Source: an uncultured Flavobacteriales bacterium (lineage in GTDB: Bacteria; Bacteroidota; Bacteroidia; Flavobacteriales; BACL11). Taken from it: DNA of 64,000 nt. Positions within the stretch are counted from its first letter, which is position 1. Each line of letters starts with the position of its first letter. The stretch covers positions 868,001 to 932,000 of the forward strand of contig CALSUJ010000001.1 of assembly GCA_943789505.1 (NCBI GenBank). The letters are read 5' to 3'. A model generated the notes under the pieces. The model saw only the letters and a program-made list of their open reading frames with translations, had not been told where the DNA came from and did no database searches. A program made the translations under genes and the position numbers. Positions 7,175 to 14,580 of this stretch are shown piece by piece.

Positions 7175-7978
7175 TTATTTTATAAAAAATTCCATATAAA
7201 ATATAAATATGGCCATTACAAAAATAAAATAACCAAACCCTTTCTTTAGCTTTTTTCCATTTACAAAGTTCCCTAAATAGGTACCTATAAAAATACCAGC
7301 CAACGACAATGATGTAAATATTACAAGAAATTGCCAATCAATCTCCATATTTAAGGCATCTCCTAAAAAGAAACCTAACAATGATTTAAAAGCAATAATT
7401 ATTAATGATGTAGCAACTGCTACTTTCATTTCTACATTTGCTAAAATAACCAAAGCTGGGATTATTAAAAAACCACCACCTGCACCAATGATCCCGGTTA
7501 CGGCGCCAATTATTAGACCTTCTACTAAGATTAAAGGATAATTATATTGAATATCTCCTGATTTTTCTTTTTCTTTTCGTTCTCCTAGCATAGAAAATGC
7601 AGCGGGTATCATTAGTACTGCAAATAAACCAAACATAGCCATTCTTCTTGTAAAATTGAAGTCACTTACAATAAATAAGACTTCGGGTAGTGCTGGAATA
7701 ACATAATGTCTTATTATAGTAACACCAATAATTGCAGGAATACCAAATACTATTGCAGTCCTCCAATCCACCAATCCTTTAAAATGTTGTTTTAATCCAC
7801 CAAATAAAGCACTAGTACCAACTATGAATAAAGAATAAGCCGTTGCAACTTTCTCATTTACAGAGAATAAATACGCTAAAACAGGTACTGCTAATATTGA
7901 ACCACCACCACCAATTAATCCTAGAGAGATACCGATGGCTAGGGCACATACATATCCAAAAATTTCAATAACTTCCAT
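7175..7978 (-). CDS. TauE/SafE family sulfite exporter-like permease
   Basis: 267 residues with about eight membrane helices in two halves, each carrying the family glycine motif: GLIGGGGSILAVPVLAYL near the N-terminus and IIGAGGGFLIIPALVIL after the middle. The family moves sulfite, sulfoacetate or other organosulfur anions across the inner membrane; in staphylococcal cst operons a TauE accompanies the persulfide dioxygenase. It lies between the regulator gene and the CstB-like gene, with its own promoter and palindrome, so it is likely co-regulated but separately transcribed. The hydrophilic loop around residues 130-150 is rich in Lys and Glu, as usual. Confidence 0.9.
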   Translation of the reverse strand: MEVIEIFGYVCALAIGISLGLIGGGGSILAVPVLAYLFSVNEKVATAYSLFIVGTSALFGGLKQHFKGLVDWRTAIVFGIPAIIGVTIIRHYVIPALPEVLFIVSDFNFTRRMAMFGLFAVLMIPAAFSMLGERKEKEKSGDIQYNYPLILVEGLIIGAVTGIIGAGGGFLIIPALVILANVEMKVAVATSLIIIAFKSLLGFFLGDALNMEIDWQFLVIFTSLSLAGIFIGTYLGNFVNGKKLKKGFGYFIFVMAIFIFYMEFFIK

Positions 7979-8003
7979 AAGTAATAGTTTTGATTATTTT
8001 TGG

Positions 8004-8047
8004 CAAATGTATATAACCAATATGTACCCTACAGTAACATTTGTTAC
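8004..8047 (-). promoter_or_regulatory. Promoter and Crp/Fnr-type operator of tauE
   Basis: A minus-strand -7 element TACATTTG covers 8011-8004. The perfect inverted repeat GTAAC-ATTT-GTTAC covers 8034-8047, centred 36.5 bases upstream of the end of the -7 element. The flank TACAGTAACATT is shared with the operator at 7156. The site lies right after the 3' end of the Crp/Fnr gene. Confidence 0.75.
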
Positions 8048-8056
8048 AGATGGTTT

Positions 8057-8689
8057 CTAAACATCTTTGATTACTATATAATTTCTATGAAGTTTTACTT
8101 TTCCTAGATTTTCTAGCTTTTTAAGTAAGCGAGAAATCACTTCTCTTGATGTGTGTAACTCATAAGCAATTTCTTGATGTGTATGCTGTATTATCTTATC
8201 TTGTGAAATCCTCGCTTTCTCTTTAAGATACTTTATAAGACGTTCATCCATTTTTAAAAACGCAATACTGTCAATAGTTTCTAGCATTTCGTTTAATCTA
8301 TGATGATAACTTTCAAAAACAAAGCTTCTCCAACTTTTATATTTTCCAGACCATTCCTCCATTTTTTGAATGGGTACCATGATAAGTGTTGCTTTAGTTT
8401 CTGCAATAGCTCTGACCTCGCTTTTAGTCTGTCCTAAACAACAAGATAGGGTAATTGCACAAGTATCTCCTTTCTCTAAAAAATAAAGAAGTAGTTCATC
8501 TCCATCATTATCTTGGCGCAAAATCTTTATAGCTCCAGAAATCAATAAAGGTATTGCTTTTACATAATTACCAATATCTATCATTTTAAAGCCTTCAGGA
8601 ACTTCTTTAAAAGTTCCTACTTGGTTTATTTCGTTCAATAATTCATCTTCAAATAAGTGACCGTAATTATCTTTTAGTTCTTTTATCAT
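8057..8689 (-). CDS. Crp/Fnr family transcriptional regulator (sulfur-responsive, inferred)
   Basis: 210 residues. The N-terminal cyclic-nucleotide-binding-type jelly roll spans about 20-115, a dimer helix about 120-155, and a C-terminal winged helix has the recognition region THQEIAYELHTSREVISRLLKKLE (about 170-193). Cys77, Cys83 and Cys84 (DTCAITLSCC) sit where this Bacteroidota subgroup carries conserved cysteines; they are candidate persulfide or redox sensors. It adjoins tauE and the CstB-like operon, whose promoters both carry the palindrome GTAAC-N4-GTTAC with the half-site spacing typical of Crp/Fnr operators. No such site is seen before its own start, which is preceded by repeat B4. 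Confidence 0.88.
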   Translation of the reverse strand: MIKELKDNYGHLFEDELLNEINQVGTFKEVPEGFKMIDIGNYVKAIPLLISGAIKILRQDNDGDELLLYFLEKGDTCAITLSCCLGQTKSEVRAIAETKATLIMVPIQKMEEWSGKYKSWRSFVFESYHHRLNEMLETIDSIAFLKMDERLIKYLKEKARISQDKIIQHTHQEIAYELHTSREVISRLLKKLENLGKVKLHRNYIVIKDV

Positions 8690-8703
8690 TTGTTTCTATC
8701 ATT

Positions 8704-8884
8704 AATGCACCATTTTTTCGCATCGCTAATCAATCTGCTAAATCAAACTTAATAAATTTATTCGATTATCTGAGTAATCTCTTATTTTATAAAATATTAA
8801 ATTTGAATTCGAGATCCGAAAGGCCAACCAAAGCGGAATCCAGCTAATTGCGAGTTAGTTTTTCGCTTTTTTTATTCTCATAAA
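8704..8884 (+). repeat. Module B/C repeat, copy 4
   Basis: Lacks the left end. Starts at ATGCACCATTTTTTCGCATC, then GCTAATCAATCTGCTAAATC, TTCGATTATCTGAGTAATCT, TAAAATATTAAATTTGAATT, CGAGATCCGAAAGGCCAACC and GCGGAATCC. It ends in a terminator-like hairpin (AGCTAATTGCGAGTTAGTTT then a T run). The GAATTCGAGATCC...GGCCAACCA part resembles the module A box. Confidence 0.8.
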
Positions 8885-8921
8885 TACCTGTATTTATTTT
8901 TAGTTATCTCGAACAATAAAT

Positions 8922-10019
8922 TCACCGCGGGTCAAAACTAGGATTCATTTGAAGACCTAAAGAATCTGCAATTGATTTCCATGAAACCAATTTATAGTTA
9001 GTATAACCATTTGCACTCCCATCATGTGCAATAAAAACACCATTTGAAAAAATTGATGAAAATGCTGATGAACTTACAAAAATCCCATCTGTTTGTTCCG
9101 TTTTATCAATAGATCCATTAGATCCAATTGTAAAAGACCCTATAAATTCATCTCCTTCTCGTGAATATACATTAAAAGTATTGTTGTATTGTATCGAAAC
9201 AATTAAATAACCTGTGAAGTCTGACAAACAATATAATGTAATGCCTTCTATATCAGATCCAGCAATATTTGGACTTCCAACATAATCTATAGTTAATCTA
9301 TTTTGACCTCCTGAAGGATTAGCATTATATTTATACAATCCTACATCTTCTTCAGCAACATATACATATCCTAATTTTTCATCAACAAAGATACCTTCAG
9401 TTAAGCTAGCAGTTTCTATTGTTCGAACTAAAGTAACATCTAATAATCCCTCATTTTCACGCACAACATATTGTAATACATTAAATGGAGTGTTTCGTTG
9501 TGAAACAAAGCAATACAATGAGTCATTATTCTTATTTTGATATAATGCTATTCCATAAGGCTCATATCCTATTAGGCAATCTCCTGATAAATCAATAAGG
9601 CTTCTAGATTCTGAATCAACTTTAAAAAATTGCAGTTTATTGTCAGTTCGATTTGAAGCTACAACTAAATCTTCTGATTTACCTAAAACACTATAACCAT
9701 ATGTAATACTAAGATTATTAAAACTTTTCGTGAGGTTTGTAGCTCCATATCTGTTTCCGTCCGCATTAAAATATTCTATTCTCCCATTAGATGATTTATC
9801 TAATCCTACTAAAAAACTAGAATCTGTATTGTTAGGATGAATCCAAACTACAGCATCATCAGCATAATCACCAGCATTTAATACGGGTGTTGTTTCATAA
9901 CTAGGTAACACTTTTACTAATCGACCAGAGATATAAGTTGGATCAGAATTATTCTTTGAACAAGAACTTAATACTAAACCGATACAAAATATTAATAAAA
10001 CGAGTCCCCAATTTTTCAT
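8922..10019 (-). CDS. Phytase-like beta-propeller lipoprotein
   Basis: 365 residues with a lipoprotein signal peptide (lipobox LSSC, Cys about 20). The mature protein matches the beta-propeller phytase family: DYADDAVVWIHPN near the start, EPYGIALYQN, LTEGIFVDEKLGYVYVAEEDVGLYKY, SDIEGITLY, QTDGIFV and AHDG near the end, with many acidic residues positioned to bind Ca2+. Such enzymes release phosphate from phytate or other phosphoesters outside the cell; activity here is inferred from motifs. Length fits the family. It stands alone between B4 and A copy at 10071, so it is probably a single-gene transcript. Confidence 0.85.
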   Translation of the reverse strand: MKNWGLVLLIFCIGLVLSSCSKNNSDPTYISGRLVKVLPSYETTPVLNAGDYADDAVVWIHPNNTDSSFLVGLDKSSNGRIEYFNADGNRYGATNLTKSFNNLSITYGYSVLGKSEDLVVASNRTDNKLQFFKVDSESRSLIDLSGDCLIGYEPYGIALYQNKNNDSLYCFVSQRNTPFNVLQYVVRENEGLLDVTLVRTIETASLTEGIFVDEKLGYVYVAEEDVGLYKYNANPSGGQNRLTIDYVGSPNIAGSDIEGITLYCLSDFTGYLIVSIQYNNTFNVYSREGDEFIGSFTIGSNGSIDKTEQTDGIFVSSSAFSSIFSNGVFIAHDGSANGYTNYKLVSWKSIADSLGLQMNPSFDPR

Positions 10020-10070
10020 TAATCAAAAGTAAGTATTTTTTTATAAATTATTATGCTGAATAGATTCAAA

Positions 10071-10140
10071 AAAAAGTTCGAACTTAAAACCGAGAAGCCC
10101 ACTAAAAAGAAACCCACTCAATTGAGTGGGTTTTTATTTA
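10071..10140 (+). repeat. Module A repeat, copy 4 (best-preserved)
   Basis: Box AAAAAGTTCGAACTTAAAAC, CGAGAAGCCCACTAAAAA, then a perfect hairpin AAACCCACTC-AATT-GAGTGGGTTT (10111-10134) and a T run. It ends 3 bases from the stop codon of the minus-strand gene at 10143, so on that strand the hairpin comes first and probably terminates that transcript. Confidence 0.85.
10111..10138. terminator. Bidirectional hairpin terminator within module A
   Basis: Perfect stem of ten pairs with a 4-base loop, with A runs on the left and T runs on the right, so it can serve both strands. It directly follows the stop of the 10143-11573 gene. Confidence 0.75.
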
Positions 10141-10142
10141 TC

Positions 10143-11573
10143 CTAAATACGCTCTTTAACCCAACTATTATAGCCTATTATATCTAATTCTTTAGATTCT
10201 TCATCAGTAATATTTGATAAGAATACATCTTTATCTTTTTCAAAATCACCACTGTTTAACTTTTTTGAAATTAATTCCAAGAACATTGTATCTCTATAAT
10301 GATTTTCTGTTTTTAAAAGAGTATTATAATTATTTTTAATCTCATTTATCTTTTCTTTAGTATGTTTTTTAGAAATATTATAAATGATAATAGCACTAGT
10401 AATTAATATTTTTAGCTGAAAAGATTTGTCTAACAATAAAAAATCTTCTTGCATAATTAATCTAGAGATATTTTGCTTAGATCTTATAAAATCATCTTGA
10501 TCATAATAAATAAGTGAACGATTTAAATATATAAATGAATTATAAGCTGGTATTTTTTTTATCACCTCATTCTTACTTGCTTTATCCAAATAATCTAATG
10601 CTTTATCTTTATCGGTTATTGAATAATTTTGCACTAGAATGTTATAATAAAAGAATAAGTATTTGTCATAAAGGAAAGAATCATATTCGCACATATTTTT
10701 TAACAAGATTTCTGCATACCTTAAAGATTGATTATACTTATAAGTTTTAAATAAACAATTAGCTATATAAGTTAGCATTGTTAATTTATCGTTATGATTA
10801 TATTTATCAAATAACTTATCTATTTCAAATTCATCATAACTTTTAATTACAAAAATCTCCAATGATTTATAGTCTCTTTTCTGAAGCAATAAACGACTAT
10901 ACATATTAAATAACTTTATTCGAAATCTTGAACTTTTTAGCAGATTATTATCTCTAGAAATCTTATTGTATTTTGATTTAAGCAATTTAACAATAGAAAT
11001 ATTTGAATTACTAAAATTTTGCTTTGTTTTCACATCATACATAATCTTAGTTAATAACAAATCTATCTCATCAATTTCTGATAAGGTCTTAATATTTTTT
11101 CTTTTTTGCTCAATATAATAATCAACATCAATTGATATTAGCTCATGTGAAAGCTGCAATACTTCTGAGTAAATAATAGATAATATTTCATATAAATCTG
11201 AATCTAATGCTTCTTTCTCCGCTTTTTTCAGGTAATTAAAAGATAGTTCTAATTCACCTTTATTCTTATAAACTCTAGATAGTAAAACAAAACTAAATGA
11301 CTTAGACTGTTGATCTTTCCAAATATGTTGCCAAACCATAGAATTATTTAATTCATGATAAAGTCGGTTTTTTAAAGTATAGAAATTACCTGCGCTTGTA
11401 TTTAGTTTCTTTAATAAATCTTTAGTTTTGTAATCACCTTTTCTCTTTCTCAGAAAATCAAAAAGATTTACATCTTTTCGACTAGCGCTAACAGTTCTAT
11501 TTAGAAATAATTTAAAAAATCTAACCTCTTCCTTAGAAAGCGAATCTATTATTGTTTCTAATCGAGAAGTCAT
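10143..11573 (-). CDS. Conserved helical repeat protein of unknown function
   Basis: 476 residues, not recognised as a named family. The protein is nearly all alpha-helical by composition, without signal peptide or membrane segment. It opens with an SLSKEEVRFFKLFLNRTV segment, followed by DYKTKDLLKKLN and ENKLYHEL-like helices and then TPR-like helical hairpins (for example around residues 105-130, FSFVLLSRVYKNKGELELSFNYLKKAEKEAL). The architecture recalls Bacteroidota TPR proteins with a helical DNA- or protein-binding head. It overlaps the upstream secreted-protein gene by 4 bases (ATGA), so the two are translationally coupled; why a cytosolic protein is coupled to an exported one is unclear. 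Confidence 0.75.
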   Translation of the reverse strand: MTSRLETIIDSLSKEEVRFFKLFLNRTVSASRKDVNLFDFLRKRKGDYKTKDLLKKLNTSAGNFYTLKNRLYHELNNSMVWQHIWKDQQSKSFSFVLLSRVYKNKGELELSFNYLKKAEKEALDSDLYEILSIIYSEVLQLSHELISIDVDYYIEQKRKNIKTLSEIDEIDLLLTKIMYDVKTKQNFSNSNISIVKLLKSKYNKISRDNNLLKSSRFRIKLFNMYSRLLLQKRDYKSLEIFVIKSYDEFEIDKLFDKYNHNDKLTMLTYIANCLFKTYKYNQSLRYAEILLKNMCEYDSFLYDKYLFFYYNILVQNYSITDKDKALDYLDKASKNEVIKKIPAYNSFIYLNRSLIYYDQDDFIRSKQNISRLIMQEDFLLLDKSFQLKILITSAIIIYNISKKHTKEKINEIKNNYNTLLKTENHYRDTMFLELISKKLNSGDFEKDKDVFLSNITDEESKELDIIGYNSWVKERI

Positions 11574-12139
11574 TCTTTGATTTTTATATATTTTTTAGAA
11601 TCCCTTATGTATATTATTCCTGAGGGCACACAATTAATATTATCATATTTTCTACCTGAAAGATCATAAATATCAGATTTAAACTTGCCGATATTTTGAG
11701 TTAGATTTTCATTAATATTAGAAATAGTGGAAATAACATGTAAATCTGTAATACTAGTATCGGCAATAATTGGGGCAATAGATGATGGCCATATTGTAAC
11801 AATATGATCCCCAGCTGATAGAGTAAACATTGGTATTTGAGGGTCTAAAAACAAAACACTGTCTCCAGGAGCAAAAATACTTTGAGGAATATTTAATAAA
11901 TAGGAAATTTGAATTGGTATTGGCGTCACACCTAAAGAACTTATTACAATATTAGCAGTAATCGAGTCCATAAATAATGTATCTAGACCTGAGTTTACAA
12001 AGCAAAAAGATAGTGAAAAAGGAGTATTCATCTGAACTGTATCAGCATGAATAACTCCTTTAACACTAACAGATTGAGCATTTATATTTAGAGATGATAT
12101 AAATATAAACAGATATATAAAAACAACTTTTCTACTCAT
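11570..12139 (-). CDS. Secreted protein with short T9SS-type tail
   Basis: 189 residues with a signal peptide (about 1-21, ending NINAQ). The middle looks like an Ig-like/DUF-type beta sandwich (NTPFSLSFCFVNSGLDTLFMDSI...). The last 40 residues, with SDIYDLSGRKYD and PSGIIYIRDSKKYIKIKE, resemble the end of type A T9SS sorting domains but lack the usual YPNP start. It probably crosses the outer membrane by T9SS. It is the middle gene of a three-gene minus-strand unit (12154-13212, this gene, 10143-11573). Function unknown. Confidence 0.75.
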   Translation of the reverse strand: MSRKVVFIYLFIFISSLNINAQSVSVKGVIHADTVQMNTPFSLSFCFVNSGLDTLFMDSITANIVISSLGVTPIPIQISYLLNIPQSIFAPGDSVLFLDPQIPMFTLSAGDHIVTIWPSSIAPIIADTSITDLHVISTISNINENLTQNIGKFKSDIYDLSGRKYDNINCVPSGIIYIRDSKKYIKIKE

Positions 12140-12153
12140 TATAAAAACAATAT

Positions 12154-13212
12154 CTATCTGATTATTCTCTTATCAATACTTCCATCATCAAAGATATAGA
12201 ATAATAATGTATTTTTTTCAATTCTACTAACTTCTCTTCCTAAAGTGTCTATTATCCTTAAGAGTTTTTTATCATTAACGGGAGTAAGATTTAAAGTATT
12301 AGTATTAGTAGGTGATTCGGTTTTTAAAGCAACCCATTGGCTATTATCCCAGAAAACCATAAATGGATACACACAACTCCATGTCATCCCCATAGAATCA
12401 ACAAGTTGAATTGTTAAAAAATATAAAGTTGTGTCTAATGGATTAACACCAAATGTAGGACTCGCACTTGTAGATACCGTGTTACCAAAGGGATTTCCAT
12501 TACTAGAATTAACAGGATCAAATAACGTCCAGTCATATGATACAGGTCCAGAATATGGTAAAGATGAAAGATTAGTTCCTAATGTAACAGAATTTGGTGT
12601 TGAGCTAATAACTAAAAGATCTAGAGAATCACATATGGTGAAATTGTTCCAATTCCAATTATTACTAATACAGTTTGTATCACAATCAGCATATGTTGTA
12701 TACATTCCATTTCCAGTACCTGGATCAATACATCCAATTGTTGGATCACAATCCCATGATGATGTTGGAGCTGGAGGAGTAATTAAATTCCACACTAAAC
12801 CATCCCAAGCAAAAGTCTCACAATATATAAGATTTCCGCTCATATCAACACCACAAGACCAAGTCAAAGCACCCATTGGGGTGTTTGGAAGTGAATCTAA
12901 ACCCTCTACTGTAAAACATGTTACTATAGTATCATAATAACTTCCTGATGGGCTCATGTTAAAAACATTATGAGTGAATGCTGAATCTTCTGAAAGTAAA
13001 ATTCCTGATAAAGAGGAAGTAGTAAAATATGGAGACAAGGATCCATTGTTATAAATACTAGTTTGAATCCAATTCGATGAAAAAGAGGGTTGGTAGTGTG
13101 TAGAATTAGGATCAACAGTAATATCGATAGAATCGCAAGGCACAACTGTTATCTGAGCTTGTGCAGAAAAGATAAGCAAAGCTAATATTGATATCATTAA
13201 ATTTTTTTTCAT
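12154..13212 (-). CDS. Secreted protein with Cys-Asp-Pro-Gly repeat and short T9SS-like tail
   Basis: 352 residues with a signal peptide (1-19, ending SAQAQ). One copy of a Cys-rich motif is present (SWDCDPTIGCIDPGTGNGMY ... CDTNC, about residues 151-181); the same motif occurs twice in the protein at 24875-25849. The C-terminal 40 residues (LLRIIDTLGREVS ... LLFYIFDDGSIDKR) match the short tail shared by four proteins of this window and probably target it to T9SS. It is the first gene of the unit ending at 10143. Substrate or ligand unknown; the Cys motif may bind metal or form disulfides. Confidence 0.8.
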   Translation of the reverse strand: MKKNLMISILALLIFSAQAQITVVPCDSIDITVDPNSTHYQPSFSSNWIQTSIYNNGSLSPYFTTSSLSGILLSEDSAFTHNVFNMSPSGSYYDTIVTCFTVEGLDSLPNTPMGALTWSCGVDMSGNLIYCETFAWDGLVWNLITPPAPTSSWDCDPTIGCIDPGTGNGMYTTYADCDTNCISNNWNWNNFTICDSLDLLVISSTPNSVTLGTNLSSLPYSGPVSYDWTLFDPVNSSNGNPFGNTVSTSASPTFGVNPLDTTLYFLTIQLVDSMGMTWSCVYPFMVFWDNSQWVALKTESPTNTNTLNLTPVNDKKLLRIIDTLGREVSRIEKNTLLFYIFDDGSIDKRIIR

Positions 13213-13359
13213 TTTTTTTTATTTTTTAAATTATTATGGTGCAAGAATATGTGGTTTATTTAAAATGACAATATATTATTAAAAAATATCTAACGAATTC
13301 AAGATGCTTATACCTATTTTTACATCTAGTAATAATATTACACATCCAATGATTTAATT

Positions 13360-13432
13360 CTCTAAAAAAAAGTTTTAAATAAGGACAGATAGACCCACCA
13401 AAAAAAACACTCATTTGAGTGGGGTTATTTTA
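13360..13432 (+). repeat. Module A repeat, copy 5
   Basis: CTAAAAAAAAGTTTTAAATA, AGGACAGATAGACCCACC, AAAAA, then ACACTCATTTGAGTGGGGTT and a T run. It overlaps the stop codon of the DUF4249 gene by 3 bases. The 60 bases before it (ATGCTTATACC ... TTACACATCC) resemble those before the copy at 26031, so module A may extend leftwards. Confidence 0.75.
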
Positions 13433-14392
13433 TGGTTTTAAATAAATTTGCTGAGCATTAGTTGATATAAATACACCCAAACCATTCTCAACATTTGAAT
13501 AAACAGGAATCACCTCACCTCCAAATATACTTAACTCGCCTTTTTCACTATGATCTCCTAATGAATTATAATAACTATAAGTATCATCACTAAAAGTTGA
13601 GAATTGAATAATAATAGTATCACAATCAGCATACTTAAGATCAGAAATTACATCTAATGTAATTGTTTTTTGCTGTCCATTAAATAACGCATCAGTAAAT
13701 ACTACATTATCTCCCTCAAAAGTATAGCCTTCAAAAGGAATTTCGCTAGGGAATGAAGGGTCATTAGACATAAACCTAGTATCTCCACGAAAATTCCATT
13801 CCTCAATATCACCATCCTCATTTTCCCATTCTTTTTTACAAGAAGAAAATAATTTTAATCGGTAATAGTTCTGCTGACTGGCATTATCATCAAAGCTAAA
13901 GGTAAATCCTATTTTTTCTTCACTAGAAATTGTGTCTATATCAATATTGTATAAACTAATATCATCAGGAATATAGGTTTCTGCGGATATTGAAGGATAA
14001 TCAGAATGATTTACTTCTATTCTATAATTTTCATTTTTTTCAGGTTTATAATCACTTTTATAATAATACATAGCTAATGAATCAACATTTTGACTATCAT
14101 CTATATAATTAACATAAACTAAGTTTTCCAAATCAGGTAATAAAGGTATGCCTATCAACTCATTATTCTTGTAAAGCAAAACATTGGCATCATTAATAAA
14201 TGAAGGTATTGCAGTAGAAAAAGCTCCTACAGAATGAGAAATAACTACTTGAGCATTAGTTTCAGTATCTAACAAGCCATTCAAAACTAAAACCGGTTCG
14301 TGAGAGGGAATATCTAAATCAATTACTGTTTCCATATCACAGGAAACTATAAACAAACTAGTTAGTAGTATAGGATATATGAAATTTTTCAT
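13430..14392 (-). CDS. DUF4249 domain-containing lipoprotein
   Basis: 320 residues. Lipoprotein signal with the lipobox VSCD (Cys18). The pattern ETVIDLDIPSHEPVLVLNGLLDTETNAQVVISHSVG and AETYIPDDI matches DUF4249, a Bacteroidota outer-membrane lipoprotein family almost always encoded beside a TonB-dependent receptor with a CarboxypepD_reg domain. That is the case here: it lies 2 bases after the receptor's C-terminal fragment. It is therefore probably a surface-exposed or periplasmic accessory of that receptor. Ligand unknown. Confidence 0.88.
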   Translation of the reverse strand: MKNFIYPILLTSLFIVSCDMETVIDLDIPSHEPVLVLNGLLDTETNAQVVISHSVGAFSTAIPSFINDANVLLYKNNELIGIPLLPDLENLVYVNYIDDSQNVDSLAMYYYKSDYKPEKNENYRIEVNHSDYPSISAETYIPDDISLYNIDIDTISSEEKIGFTFSFDDNASQQNYYRLKLFSSCKKEWENEDGDIEEWNFRGDTRFMSNDPSFPSEIPFEGYTFEGDNVVFTDALFNGQQKTITLDVISDLKYADCDTIIIQFSTFSDDTYSYYNSLGDHSEKGELSIFGGEVIPVYSNVENGLGVFISTNAQQIYLKP

Positions 14393-14394
14393 AA

Positions 14395-14580
14395 TTAAAA
14401 TTGTATTCGGTAAGAAATTGAAGGAATTATAGGGAAAAGTGAAACCTGTTTTGCAACCCTTTGATTATCTTCATAAGCAAGATAAGCAAAGAATGGATTT
14501 TTTCTATTGTATACATTATATGCCCCTAAAGATAGTGTGCTATCCCATTTTTTTCTTTTTTTATGTCTTGTTAACCCCAA
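14395..14580 (-). pseudogene. C-terminal end of the frameshifted TonB receptor
   Basis: These 61 codons continue the receptor in another frame: residues RHKKRKKWDSTLSLGAYNVY, NRKNPFFAY and a terminal strand ending ISYRIQF, with the C-terminal Phe typical of outer-membrane barrels. The upstream frame stops at 14561 shortly after YHRLDFG. Removing one base, most simply a G from the GGGG run at 14574-14577 (minus strand), joins both parts as LDFGLTRHKKRKKW, as in related receptors. It is not an independent gene. Confidence 0.82.

Noticed and set aside
12431-12937. 168-codon plus-strand frame
   Set aside because: Lies entirely antisense to the secreted protein gene at 12154-13212, which has a signal peptide and recognised tail.
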